DNA of 17,223 nucleotides from CAZUAQ01 sp964618455 (GCA_964618455.1 CAZUAQ010000082.1:1-17223), one strand, 5' to 3'. Numbered from the stretch's first letter, positions 1 to 7,048 are shown. The notes: generated by a model not told the origin, from the letters alone. Made by a program: numbers and translations.

Positions 1-92
1 CCGACAAGCTCCACGCCCGCGGACCGATGGGCGCCGCCGACCTGACCACGTACAAGTGGATCGTCACGGGAACCGGGCAGATCCGGGAGTGA
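1..92 (+). CDS. proA: gamma-glutamyl phosphate reductase (glutamate-5-semialdehyde dehydrogenase), C-terminal end only
   Basis: The third frame from base 3 reads as 29 codons to the TGA at 90-92. It contains LHARGPMG followed by LTTYKW, which is the highly conserved C-terminal signature of ProA. ProA reduces gamma-glutamyl phosphate to glutamate-5-semialdehyde with NADPH in the cytoplasm, the second step of proline synthesis. Only the tail is visible because the window starts inside the gene, so catalytic residues cannot be checked. G+C is high, as in the other housekeeping genes and unlike the DNA just downstream. Other aldehyde dehydrogenase families do not normally end this way, so the assignment is fairly safe despite its shortness. 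Confidence 0.85.
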   Translation, partial: DKLHARGPMGAADLTTYKWIVTGTGQIRE

Positions 93-596
93 GAGAGTTA
101 AATGAGAAAGATGAGTCTTCCTATTCGCCGAGGGTCAATTCGGAAGAATCCCCATCCATGCCCACCGACTCCATGACCCCAAGAATGGATTATGGCGGGT
201 ATTCTGAGCGCGTGGACGAAGATCTGGAAAGCCTCTGGGAAAGCTGCCCGACATCCATTCGCTTACTCATCCCTCCGGCGGATAAACGCCTGGAGGTGTA
301 AATCAAACGGCGGGTTTCTCCAACTTCCAACGGAAGCAGGACACGGCGGCCTAGGATCGACACCGCGATGCTGGCCAGGTGGGCCACGAAGAACACCAGA
401 ATCCGTTGCCAGGCAGACCCTTCAACCTCGCTCCACTCGAACCTGAACTCCCGAGAAATATCAGGACAAGAGACAATCGATCCCAGTGGCCGTTGTTTAG
501 TGTCCTGATAAAGCTCTCGTTGTCGTGCCGACCGAGAATTCATCGCTCACTGGAATGACCCCGCTCGATGTCGGGGCGAGTGCCACAATTGAAGAA
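93..596. other. gene-poor stretch between proA and the Gabija promoter
   Basis: I see no convincing gene here. Open frames exist on both strands, the longest being 117 codons on the minus strand (190-543), but that one has no ribosome binding site before its ATG, no recognisable motif and a composition typical of chance frames. The stretch holds a perfect 10-bp inverted repeat (459-510, listed separately) and a short G+C hairpin, CCCCG (559-563) with CGGGG (572-576), which lacks a T-tract and so is a weak terminator candidate. It may be the degraded edge of the inserted accessory segment. Confidence 0.5.
459..510. repeat. perfect 10-bp inverted repeat with 32-nt loop
   Basis: TATCAGGACA at 459-468 is matched exactly by its reverse complement TGTCCTGATA at 501-510. 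A perfect 10-bp match this close is unlikely by chance in 500 bp. No T-tract follows, so a terminator is unlikely. It could be a recombination or protein-binding site, or the stem of an RNA. No transposase or integrase gene accompanies it. Confidence 0.6.
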
Positions 597-624
597 TTGA
601 CCGGTAGAAGCCGTACGTTATTCT
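597..624 (+). promoter_or_regulatory. candidate sigma-70 promoter for the Gabija operon
   Basis: TTGACC (597-602) matches the -35 consensus at five of six positions. After a 16-nt spacer, TATTCT (619-624) matches the -10 consensus at four of six. Transcription would begin near 631, leaving a leader of about 100 nt before the gajA ATG at 734. This is the best-spaced hexamer pair I found between proA and gajA. Consensus preferences in this organism are unknown, so the call rests on pattern alone. Confidence 0.45.
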
Positions 625-640
625 GACCGGTATGGTACCG
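598..640. repeat. 9-bp direct repeat and small palindrome around the gajA promoter
   Basis: TGACCGGTA occurs at 598-606, overlapping the -35 box, and again at 624-632, over the expected start of transcription, a period of 26 bp. The second copy runs into a palindrome: CGGTA (628-632) and TACCG (636-640) around TGG. Paired sites flanking a promoter are typical of operators. No regulator gene lies beside it, so a chromosomal or phage-encoded factor would have to bind. Function is inferred from position only. Confidence 0.4.
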
Positions 641-733
641 ATGTGGAAGCCGGGACATCTAGACCCGTGACGTGCTGTTGCCCAGGTGTCTCGTGTTCTA
701 GGCTACATGTTCCTGTACGGAGGGCGATCTATC

Positions 734-2344
734 ATGCACATCAGTCGTGTCGTCATCCACGGTTTCAAGCGCCTGACCAATTTTGAATTGGAACTCACAG
801 AGTCGCTCAACATTATCGTCGGCGATAATGAGACCGGGAAGAGTTCCGTACTGGAGGCGATCGGCCTCGTGCTTACTGGCCAGTACGATGGGCGTCTCAT
901 TCAATACGCAATCGATCCATACCTCTTTAACGCACCGACGGTGGCCGCATTTTTCAAGAAACGGCTGAATGGCGAGCATGCGAGCCCACCTCGCATCCTG
1001 ATCGAGGCCTACCTCCATGACGATTCAGGTGATACGGATGTCGCCAAACTCAAAGGCACGAACAACAAGAGGAATGAAGACTGCCCTGGGTTGGCTTTGA
1101 CCATTGACGTAGACAGCGACCACGTCGAGGCGCTGAAGGACTATGCCGGCGACGACTCGAATCCAACGGTGCTCCCCGTTGAGTTCTATGAGGTCGCTTG
1201 GCGATCATTCGCCGGGAACAGCGTCACGATCAGGAGCCTACCTTTCAGGGCCGCTACAATCGACACGAGTCTTGCGCGGGTTTATCGAGGTCCGAACAGG
1301 TACTTGACGCAGGTCGTGGATGATGTTCTTAGCGCGGATCAGCGGCGAGAGCTTTCATTTGCCTACAAAAGGCTGCGCCATGGGTTCACACAAGAACCGG
1401 GTGTGACGGAAATCAATCAGCATCTTGAACAGCAGGGCAATCCTGCCACGAAGAAGAAACTATCCGTACAGATGGACATGTCCTCACGGTCATCGTGGGA
1501 CAGCACGATTACTGCTCACTTAGATGACTTGCCGTTTGACTGCGCGGGGAAAGGTGAGCAGTGTCGCGTACAGATGCGGCTTGCGATTGCCGGAGCGGAG
1601 CGGTCACGAGTCCTCCTAATCGAAGAGCCGGAGAACCATCTGTCGCATTCGAACCTGAACATGCTGATGGATGATATTCAGAACGATTGTGGCAATCGAC
1701 AGGTCATCGTAACGACACACAGCGCGTTTGTCCTAAATAAGCTGGGGATCGATAAGCTCCGCCTTCTTTCGTATGACGGCACAACGGCTGCGCTCACGGC
1801 GTTAACGCCTGAGACCAAGGACTACTTCATGAAGCTGCCGGGCTACGACACGTTGCGGCTCATTCTTGCCAAGCAAAGCATCCTTGTCGAAGGCCCGTCG
1901 GATGAGCTGATCGTCCAACGGGCATACAAAGACAAGCACGGCAAGCTTCCACTTGAAGATGGTGTCGATGTGCTTTCCATTGGTTCGCTGGCCTTCAAGC
2001 GATTCTTGGAGATTGCTGGTCTTATGAAGCTCGCCGTGCGAGTCGTGACGGACAATGATGGCGACGTAGGGGCACTACAGCAGAAGTACGCGGACTATCT
2101 GAATGGCGCGGATTCGGCGATTCGGATTTGTTACGACCAGGATAAAGACTGCCCGACACTTGAACCGCAACTTGTGAAGGCAAACTCACTTAATACACTG
2201 AACGCCATCCTCGGGACTACCCACGGGGATAATGCGGCCTTGCTCAAGTACATGCACGGGAACAAGACCGATTGCGCTCTGAAAATGTTCGAGACTGAGC
2301 GGCCGTGGGCACCTCCGGAATACATTGCGAATGCCATCGAGTGA
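734..2344 (+). CDS. gajA: Gabija GajA: OLD-family ATPase with TOPRIM nuclease domain
   Basis: This 536-residue protein joins an ABC-type ATPase to a TOPRIM nuclease, the layout of GajA and class 2 OLD proteins. Visible in order: MHISRVVIHGFKRL at the start; Walker A GDNETGKS (30-37); signature AGKGEQ (271-276); Walker B VLLIEEPE (293-300); H-loop THS (H329); TOPRIM glutamate in LVEGPSD (E386); acidic TDNDGD (439-444); TLE (E477) and K511 near the C-terminus. All expected metal-binding positions appear present. In characterised Gabija, GajA is a nucleotide-sensing endonuclease that assembles with GajB and cuts invader DNA. I chose ATG 734 because GGAGGG lies 9 nt upstream and the OLD domain starts there; a GTG at 686 would only add 16 unlikely residues. 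The gene overlaps gajB by 14 bp. G+C is low for the window (28/60 in 1681-1740 against 46/60 in 13201-13260), suggesting horizontal transfer. Confidence 0.88.
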   Translation: MHISRVVIHGFKRLTNFELELTESLNIIVGDNETGKSSVLEAIGLVLTGQYDGRLIQYAIDPYLFNAPTVAAFFKKRLNGEHASPPRILIEAYLHDDSGDTDVAKLKGTNNKRNEDCPGLALTIDVDSDHVEALKDYAGDDSNPTVLPVEFYEVAWRSFAGNSVTIRSLPFRAATIDTSLARVYRGPNRYLTQVVDDVLSADQRRELSFAYKRLRHGFTQEPGVTEINQHLEQQGNPATKKKLSVQMDMSSRSSWDSTITAHLDDLPFDCAGKGEQCRVQMRLAIAGAERSRVLLIEEPENHLSHSNLNMLMDDIQNDCGNRQVIVTTHSAFVLNKLGIDKLRLLSYDGTTAALTALTPETKDYFMKLPGYDTLRLILAKQSILVEGPSDELIVQRAYKDKHGKLPLEDGVDVLSIGSLAFKRFLEIAGLMKLAVRVVTDNDGDVGALQQKYADYLNGADSAIRICYDQDKDCPTLEPQLVKANSLNTLNAILGTTHGDNAALLKYMHGNKTDCALKMFETERPWAPPEYIANAIE

Positions 2345-3407
2345 TAACAAGGTCATCATCGCGTGTGCCGGATCAGGCAAAACCACGCGGCTGGTCAACG
2401 AGGCGCTCACCGGTTGTGATCGCCGTATCGCGATCATCACGTACACGAACAACAATATCCGAGAGATTGTCAAACGGTTTGGCGAGAAGAATTCGGGGGT
2501 ACCGAAGTATGTGGATGTATTGACGTGGTTCTCGTTTCTCCTCCGGGAATGTGCGCGACCGTACCAGCGGTCCAAATACGCAGCAAAACGTGTTGAGTCG
2601 TTGTTGTTTGTGAACCAACAGTCCGCAAGGTATGTGGCGGAAACTGATACCGCACGCCACTATTTTGCGAAGGACGACTGGATCTACTCAGACAAGATCG
2701 CGAAGTTCGTTGTAGAGTGCGAGAAGAAGTCGTCGAAAGCCGTGACCACACGGCTTGGGCAGATTTACACGGATATTTACATAGACGAGTTTCAAGACTT
2801 GGCTGGATGGGATCACGAAGTGATCGAGATGTTCCTGGAATCGGGGATTCGAGTGACGCTTGTGGGAGATCCCAGGCAGCACATCTACAGCACGAATCCA
2901 TCGCAAAAGAACAAACAATTCCTCGGTATTAATGTTGTTAATCTGGTCGATAAGTGGAAGAAGAATGGACTGTGCTCAGTCGAGTGCATGGGCGAAACGC
3001 ACAGGTGCCACGCGGCGATCTGCGACTTTTCGAACGGGCTATGGCCGAAGATGGACGCGATGACATCCCGACGAAGCGACACAACTGCTCATGACGGCGT
3101 CTTCCTCGTGAGCACGAGTGTTGTGGAAGAGTATATCCGACGCTTCAGTCCGCAAGTCCTGCGTTACGACAAGAGGGCGAAAACGTACGGGTGCGAGGCG
3201 ATTAACTTCGGTGTGTCGAAGGGCCTCGAATTCGAGCGGGTGTTGATCGTCCCAACCAATCCAATCAAGAAGTATTTGCGTAGCGGAGACCTCAAGCACA
3301 TTGAATCCTCCAGAGACAAACTCCATGTTGCGGTTACGAGGGCAGTTCACAGCGTTGCATTCGTGTATGATGGTGAGTCAGTTGTGGTACCCAACCGATG
3401 GCTGTAA
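2331..3407 (+). CDS. gajB: Gabija GajB: short UvrD-like SF1 helicase
   Basis: The 358-residue product has a complete superfamily 1 core: motif I AGSGKT (13-18), motif Ia with TYTNNN (37-42), motif II IDEFQD (151-156), motif III GDPRQ (179-183), motif IV THRC (223-226), motif V FGVSKGLEF (293-301) and motif VI VAVTRA (333-338). UvrD-like proteins translocate on and unwind DNA with ATP; GajB is thought to sense DNA ends and activate GajA. ATG 2331 lies inside the gajA end, 14 bp before its stop completes, so the pair is co-transcribed and probably translationally coupled; the upstream GGAA is only a weak binding site. The length is well below the roughly 490-500 residues of the Bacillus cereus GajB, with little room for the 1B and 2B subdomains. 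The frame is open, with all motifs, so it looks compact rather than broken. Confidence 0.82.
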   Translation: MPSSDNKVIIACAGSGKTTRLVNEALTGCDRRIAIITYTNNNIREIVKRFGEKNSGVPKYVDVLTWFSFLLRECARPYQRSKYAAKRVESLLFVNQQSARYVAETDTARHYFAKDDWIYSDKIAKFVVECEKKSSKAVTTRLGQIYTDIYIDEFQDLAGWDHEVIEMFLESGIRVTLVGDPRQHIYSTNPSQKNKQFLGINVVNLVDKWKKNGLCSVECMGETHRCHAAICDFSNGLWPKMDAMTSRRSDTTAHDGVFLVSTSVVEEYIRRFSPQVLRYDKRAKTYGCEAINFGVSKGLEFERVLIVPTNPIKKYLRSGDLKHIESSRDKLHVAVTRAVHSVAFVYDGESVVVPNRWL

Positions 3408-3607
3408 TGTTTTAGCATGAATTGGGGAGTAAGGTCACGCACGTTACATAATCTCCGCTGTCAGGTGTTTACGTTTTTGAGGCATGCGGGAATGCTTCGA
3501 ATGGCGAGGGTGTCGGGCCGCGTCGAGGCCGCTCCCGTGACTATTCGTCGCACACCCGACCGGCTTCAGGCTCCCCCTTGGTCGCCTTCAATCTCGCGGG
3601 TTGGACG

Positions 3608-5137
3608 TCATGGTTCCCCTGCCGGCGGAAGGACGCCGCGCGATTCGAGCGCGTCGACAATGGCTTCGGCGTAAGCCTGCGCGCCGCGCGGGTTGGGATG
3701 GCCGAGAGACGAGAAGACGCAGTTCAACGGGCCCACCTGCACGTCGCGCGTCAGGCATCCGCGGATGCGAAAGCCCACCAGCGGATCCTCCGGCAGCACA
3801 TCCAGTTGGATGCCCAACGCCTCCAGGCTCGCTCCCGCCGGTATGCCGACACCGTACAACCAGGGGTCGCTCGCCAGCACCGCGTTGGTCATGCCGAAGC
3901 CCGGATCGGCGTAGATGAATCGCCCCGCCCCCGTGCCTTCGTTGACGGCCAGCACCGCCCCGGCGATTCCCGCCGCCGACTCGTTGCGGAAGATGTCTGA
4001 GTTCCGCGCGAGGGCACCCACCACGTTCACCACGTCGAGATCGCCTTCGATTACACCGATGCCCGCCAGGAAATCCTCCAGCCCCTCGAGGTTCGTCTCC
4101 GGACTGGTGATCGGGTAATACGACGACACCACCACGTTCGCGTTCGGTAGCGTCACCGCCACCTTGTCCAGCAGTCCCGACATGGCTTCACCACAGAACA
4201 TCTGCAGTTGATCCGTCAGGACCTGCTGGTCGATGAACGGATCGAGGATCTGCTCGAGACCGACATCATTCGCGCAGCCGTTCATCAGCAGAAGATCCAT
4301 GGATTCCGGCGACTCGATCAGATCCACCTGGACGGTGATCGACGTGTTGGCGGTCTGCACCTCCCCGTGGCAGGAGACGCGGCAGACGACGTCATCCTCT
4401 TCGGGAACGATCTTCGTTCCGGAGATGGCATGCATCTGGCTGATCACGCGTCGCCCGGTGCGTTCCTGGATCACCGCCGCCACATCACGCCACGCCTTGT
4501 CGCGCTCGCGCAGTCCGTTGCCCCACATGACCGAGTCACCGATGACCGCCAGGTAGAAGAAGTCCTGAGCGAGTTCGATGCCGTCGCCCGCCAGGGGCGA
4601 TCCGTCGGAGGTGGTCAACGTGTACACGTCCAGGTTCACCGACGTCCCGAGTAACCGCATAGGAATCAGAACGATCCATCGAGACTCGGCCTCGCTGAAG
4701 AGCGTGGTCGCGGTGTCTCGCCAGAAGACACCCACGCCCACGGCAAGCCGATCACGGATGTCGCTGCTGAGCATGGAGGGATCGGTCGAGTCCGACTCGG
4801 GGTCGAAGGATTGCGGTTCCGCACGTTGAAATGTGGACGACGTTTGAGCTGTGGCATCGGCCAGTCGCATGTCCACGGCGTCAGGATCGCCGGTGATGAG
4901 ATGCAGGGCGAACGCGATGAAGGCGTCATGGTTGTTCGAGGTGCCGGGCAACATGAACTGCCGAGTTGGGCGAAATACGCCGGGTTTGTCGACGGCAGGC
5001 GCCTCCAGCCCATGAACGTCGGTGATGACGACGGAGCCGCTCAACAAAGGGTCGATCAGCGTATCGGGAGATTCGATGCAGCCGGCGGTAAGCCCACCAA
5101 CCGATACGAAGAGCGCAGTCCACTTGTTCAGAGCCAT
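3608..5137 (-). CDS. exported lipoprotein with SGNH/GDSL-hydrolase-like domain
   Basis: The 509-residue product starts with a lipoprotein signal peptide ending in the lipobox LTAGC (C20), so it should be membrane-anchored outside the cytoplasm. From about residue 195 it shows SGNH blocks: GDS with the nucleophile S202 in YLAVIGDSVMWGNGL, G240 in block II, N290 in NGCAND, and H480 in SLGHPNPRGAQAYAEAI. The usual aspartate three residues before the histidine is serine (S477), so the triad may be a dyad. Residues 21-195 form an N-terminal region I do not recognise. SGNH enzymes are esterases, lipases or carbohydrate deacetylases; the substrate cannot be read here. ATG 5137 is preceded by GAGG about 8 nt upstream. 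It lies 29 bp downstream of a small lipoprotein gene on the same strand, forming a likely operon. Six or more cysteines in the mature part suggest disulfides. Confidence 0.75.
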   Translation of the reverse strand: MALNKWTALFVSVGGLTAGCIESPDTLIDPLLSGSVVITDVHGLEAPAVDKPGVFRPTRQFMLPGTSNNHDAFIAFALHLITGDPDAVDMRLADATAQTSSTFQRAEPQSFDPESDSTDPSMLSSDIRDRLAVGVGVFWRDTATTLFSEAESRWIVLIPMRLLGTSVNLDVYTLTTSDGSPLAGDGIELAQDFFYLAVIGDSVMWGNGLRERDKAWRDVAAVIQERTGRRVISQMHAISGTKIVPEEDDVVCRVSCHGEVQTANTSITVQVDLIESPESMDLLLMNGCANDVGLEQILDPFIDQQVLTDQLQMFCGEAMSGLLDKVAVTLPNANVVVSSYYPITSPETNLEGLEDFLAGIGVIEGDLDVVNVVGALARNSDIFRNESAAGIAGAVLAVNEGTGAGRFIYADPGFGMTNAVLASDPWLYGVGIPAGASLEALGIQLDVLPEDPLVGFRIRGCLTRDVQVGPLNCVFSSLGHPNPRGAQAYAEAIVDALESRGVLPPAGEP

Positions 5138-5166
5138 GATCCGTTCCTCGGATCGACGTCGTCGGA

Positions 5167-5511
5167 TTACTCGATCTCGAGTACTTCCTGCACCTCGACA
5201 ATCGTGCCGACGGCGCAGGACAGAACGAGATCCGATCGTGTGACCAGCACCAGGCGGGAAGTCGTACCGGGCTCGGAAATGCGATCGAAGATTTCATTCT
5301 CCAGAAGCGGATCCTGAAAAAGGTGGTAGGTTACGCCGTTGTCGCCGATCCACGCCGGGCAGGGCCCATCGCCCTGCAGTACGGTGGCGGTGCCCTTCAC
5401 GACGAATGGCGAACCCACGGAGATCAACGATCCGCCGCCCGAGATGCACCCGATCAGCCCAAGCGTGAGGAGACCCAACAACGCAACGCGTAATTGAATG
5501 GCGTGGGACAA
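5167..5511 (-). CDS. small exported lipoprotein of unknown function
   Basis: I chose the TTG at 5511 because AGGAGA (5519-5524) sits 7 nt before it and it gives a compact signal peptide; a GTG at 5544 in the same frame would add 11 residues without a better binding site. The 114-residue product begins MSHAIQLRVALLGLLTLG and has the lipobox LIGC, followed by a glycine-rich spacer (ISGGGS), so it should be lipidated and exported. The mature part, about 90 residues, is beta-rich by appearance with two further cysteines (PCPAW, LSCAV). I recognise no family. It is the first gene of a two-gene unit with the SGNH-like lipoprotein, 29 bp apart, so the two may act at the same site in the envelope. 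Confidence 0.65.
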   Translation of the reverse strand: MSHAIQLRVALLGLLTLGLIGCISGGGSLISVGSPFVVKGTATVLQGDGPCPAWIGDNGVTYHLFQDPLLENEIFDRISEPGTTSRLVLVTRSDLVLSCAVGTIVEVQEVLEIE

Positions 5512-5558
5512 GGCATCTTCTCCTGTCTCAATGGCGGATCTCACGAAGCGGCCAATGC

Positions 5559-5590
5559 ATCATAGCCAGTGGGATTGTGGTTTCGAAACC
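5559..5590 (-). promoter_or_regulatory. candidate promoter with palindromic operator for the lipoprotein operon
   Basis: Read on the minus strand, TATGAT (5564-5559) matches the -10 consensus at five of six positions, with a start of transcription expected about 40 nt before the TTG start codon. The place expected for the -35 box is occupied by the perfect 12-bp palindrome GGTTTCGAAACC (5579-5590), and the hexamer there is a poor -35 match. That layout fits an activator-dependent or repressor-controlled promoter. No regulator is encoded adjacent. Pattern-based call. Confidence 0.4.
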
Positions 5591-5658
5591 TCCGATTTCG
5601 CGACCCACAATATCTTCACAATCAGCACGATTTCGAGAAATCCGGGTGTGAAATCACA
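5574..5658. repeat. cluster of short palindromes upstream of the lipoprotein operon
   Basis: Four inverted repeats lie within 85 bp. ATTGTGG (5574-5580) pairs with CCACAAT (5605-5611). The palindrome GGTTTCGAAACC (5579-5590) lies partly inside it. GATTTC (5629-5634) pairs with GAAATC (5637-5642). TGTGA (5647-5651) pairs with TCACA (5654-5658). The last resembles a CRP/FNR half-site pair, but its 2-nt spacing is shorter than the 6 nt of the CRP consensus. None is followed by a T-tract. They probably mark protein-binding sites. Confidence 0.4.
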
Positions 5659-5936
5659 AATCCAGTCAGGATTTAATTAGGATTGCCTCAGTAGAATGCG
5701 CCCGGTATCGAAACACGCGATGAAGGGTCCGCTGGCCAACTCCTCCTTTCTCGGACTCAAATTGGAGGCTGATCGATGGGGCGGTCACTGATGATATGAT
5801 GAAAAACCTGTTGATTGCTCACGCTCCAGATTTACCAAGGCTTTAATTAAGACACTGGTTGTGGCGTTTTTGCGGGTGTGGCGGTATTCGGGATACTTCA
5901 TCACAAATTTATGGATTGCTAAGAGTTATGGAATAG
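5659..5936. other. intergenic DNA without a recognisable gene
   Basis: This A+T-richer stretch between the lipoprotein operon and the hairpin array upstream of the sigma factor gene has no open frame that looks like a gene on either strand. A TAGAAT at 5692-5697 resembles a -10 box but has no acceptable -35 partner. I see nothing further that I can name. Confidence 0.5.
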
Positions 5937-6088
5937 ACTGAACCCGAAGTGGGTTCAGTTACGTAAAAGGGTACGATTCCTGGGAGTTCGATTTGTAATA
6001 GCACTAAAATGGTGCTATATTTGGAATTGGAGAGTGAGGATCCTGATGCGTACTCGGCGTGGGGTACGCACATGCGTGACAGCGCATG
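5937..6088. repeat. array of four consecutive hairpins upstream of the sigma factor gene
   Basis: Four perfect stems follow one another. ACTGAACCC (5937-5945) pairs with GGGTTCAGT (5951-5959), loop GAAGT. ATAGCAC (5998-6004) pairs with GTGCTAT (6012-6018). TGCGTAC (6047-6053) pairs with GTACGCA (6064-6070). CATGCG (6071-6076) pairs with CGCATG (6083-6088), directly abutting the third. The stem sequences are unrelated, so this is not a repeat family. None has a T-tract on the plus strand. The array could be a structured leader or a small RNA, or a series of operators. It ends about 150 nt before the start codon. Confidence 0.5.
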
Positions 6089-6150
6089 ATTGTGAAAAAG
6101 GGCACGAGCGGGCCGGGGACAACCCATGATCGCCCTCAATGATTAAAGCC

Positions 6151-6176
6151 CCTGAACACAAGAGGTCCTGGACACA
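6151..6176 (+). repeat. imperfect 10-bp direct repeat upstream of the sigma factor gene
   Basis: CCTGAACACA (6151-6160) recurs as CCTGGACACA (6167-6176), nine of ten bases identical with a 16-bp period. It lies about 65 nt before the sigma factor start codon, a place where regulator sites or promoter elements could lie. Chance is possible. Confidence 0.25.
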
Positions 6177-6241
6177 GTCTCTCTCCGGCAGGCACCCTTG
6201 CCGCTAGGCAAAGCTATCAGAGAAAGGCGAGTGATCGACGA

Positions 6242-7048
6242 ATGACAAAACTTGCACACAGTATGAACACCATTCCGCGAAACCTTGAGCCTGAAGAAAT
6301 CTGGTACGCGACGCATCACAAGCTGCGTACCAAGGCCACGGCGGAGTTGGGTTGTTCGGTGGCCAAGTGGGTCATGACGGGCGATGGTCTCGACGAAGAG
6401 CCGGGCGAGCAGGATCTGTTCATCGCCTTGCACTACTGCGGGTACCAGGCGGCGCGGAAGCCGCGCAAAGGCAAAAAGGTCACGCGACGCGAACGCCACA
6501 AGTGGGCGAAACGGTGGCAGGCCATTCGCGAGTACATCGTCGAGCAGAACCTCGGCCTGGTGTATTCGATGATCAGCAAGTTCAACTTTCAGAATCTTGA
6601 CGACGACGATCTGCTGAGTGACGGCATGTTCGGCCTGACGCGGGCGGTCGATCGGTTCAACCCGTGGAAGGGATTCCGCTTCAGCACCTACGCGTGCAAC
6701 GTCATCGCCCGATCGTTGATGCGTCGCGGCAAACAGACCAGCCGCTACAACCGGCTTTTCCCCGTTCAGCATGACGTCGAGTTCGAGCAGCCGACGAACA
6801 TGCCTGATACGCAGACGGAACTGTACATCGAGCGCCTCAACCGCGCCTTGGAGCAGAATCTCGGCGAGCTGACCGAGATCGAGTCGAAGATCCTGACCAA
6901 GCGTTTTCTGTCGGACGAGGATCGCCGACTCACGTTCCGCGAGATCGGTGACAGTATCGGCCTGAGCAAGGAACGCGTGCGCCAGATTCAGAACATCGCG
7001 CTCGACAAACTTCGCGACGTGCTCGATACGGACCCGGTGTTGCATTAA
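6242..7048 (+). CDS. sigma-70 family RNA polymerase sigma factor (regions 2 and 4)
   Basis: The 268-residue product has sigma region 2 at about 97-165, with EQNLGLVYSMISKF (2.1), DLLSDGMFGLTRAVDRFNPW (2.2-2.3) and FRFSTYACNVIARSLMRRG (2.3-2.4). It has an RpoD-type region 4 at about 211-262, ending in the helix-turn-helix TFREIGDSIGLSKERVRQIQ. It would direct RNA polymerase to a set of promoters. Only some 45 residues separate the two regions, so region 3 is missing or reduced, and there is no region 1.1; residues 1-96 are a basic extension I do not recognise (RKPRKGKKVTRRERHKWAKR). Region 4 resembles primary sigma factors more than ECF factors. ATG 6242 is preceded by a weak GGCGAG about 10 nt upstream; ATG 6263 is possible but has no binding site. 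A long structured upstream region suggests regulation. No anti-sigma factor gene is adjacent. Confidence 0.85.
   Translation: MTKLAHSMNTIPRNLEPEEIWYATHHKLRTKATAELGCSVAKWVMTGDGLDEEPGEQDLFIALHYCGYQAARKPRKGKKVTRRERHKWAKRWQAIREYIVEQNLGLVYSMISKFNFQNLDDDDLLSDGMFGLTRAVDRFNPWKGFRFSTYACNVIARSLMRRGKQTSRYNRLFPVQHDVEFEQPTNMPDTQTELYIERLNRALEQNLGELTEIESKILTKRFLSDEDRRLTFREIGDSIGLSKERVRQIQNIALDKLRDVLDTDPVLH

Noticed and set aside
190..543. 117-codon minus-strand frame upstream of Gabija, with a hydrophobic stretch
   Set aside because: No ribosome binding site before the ATG, no domain, and Ser/Arg-rich chance composition. It also spans the inverted repeat at 459-510.
5647..5658. CRP-type site TGTGA/TCACA
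   Set aside because: The spacer is 2 nt where CRP needs 6. Kept only as a generic palindrome.
5909..6139. 76-codon minus-strand frame across the hairpin array
   Set aside because: No binding site and no motif. The stretch is better explained as non-coding structured DNA.
6191..6201. Possible sigma-54 promoter (GGCAC with TTGC)
   Set aside because: The GG-to-GC spacing is 9, not the 12 required by the -24/-12 consensus.
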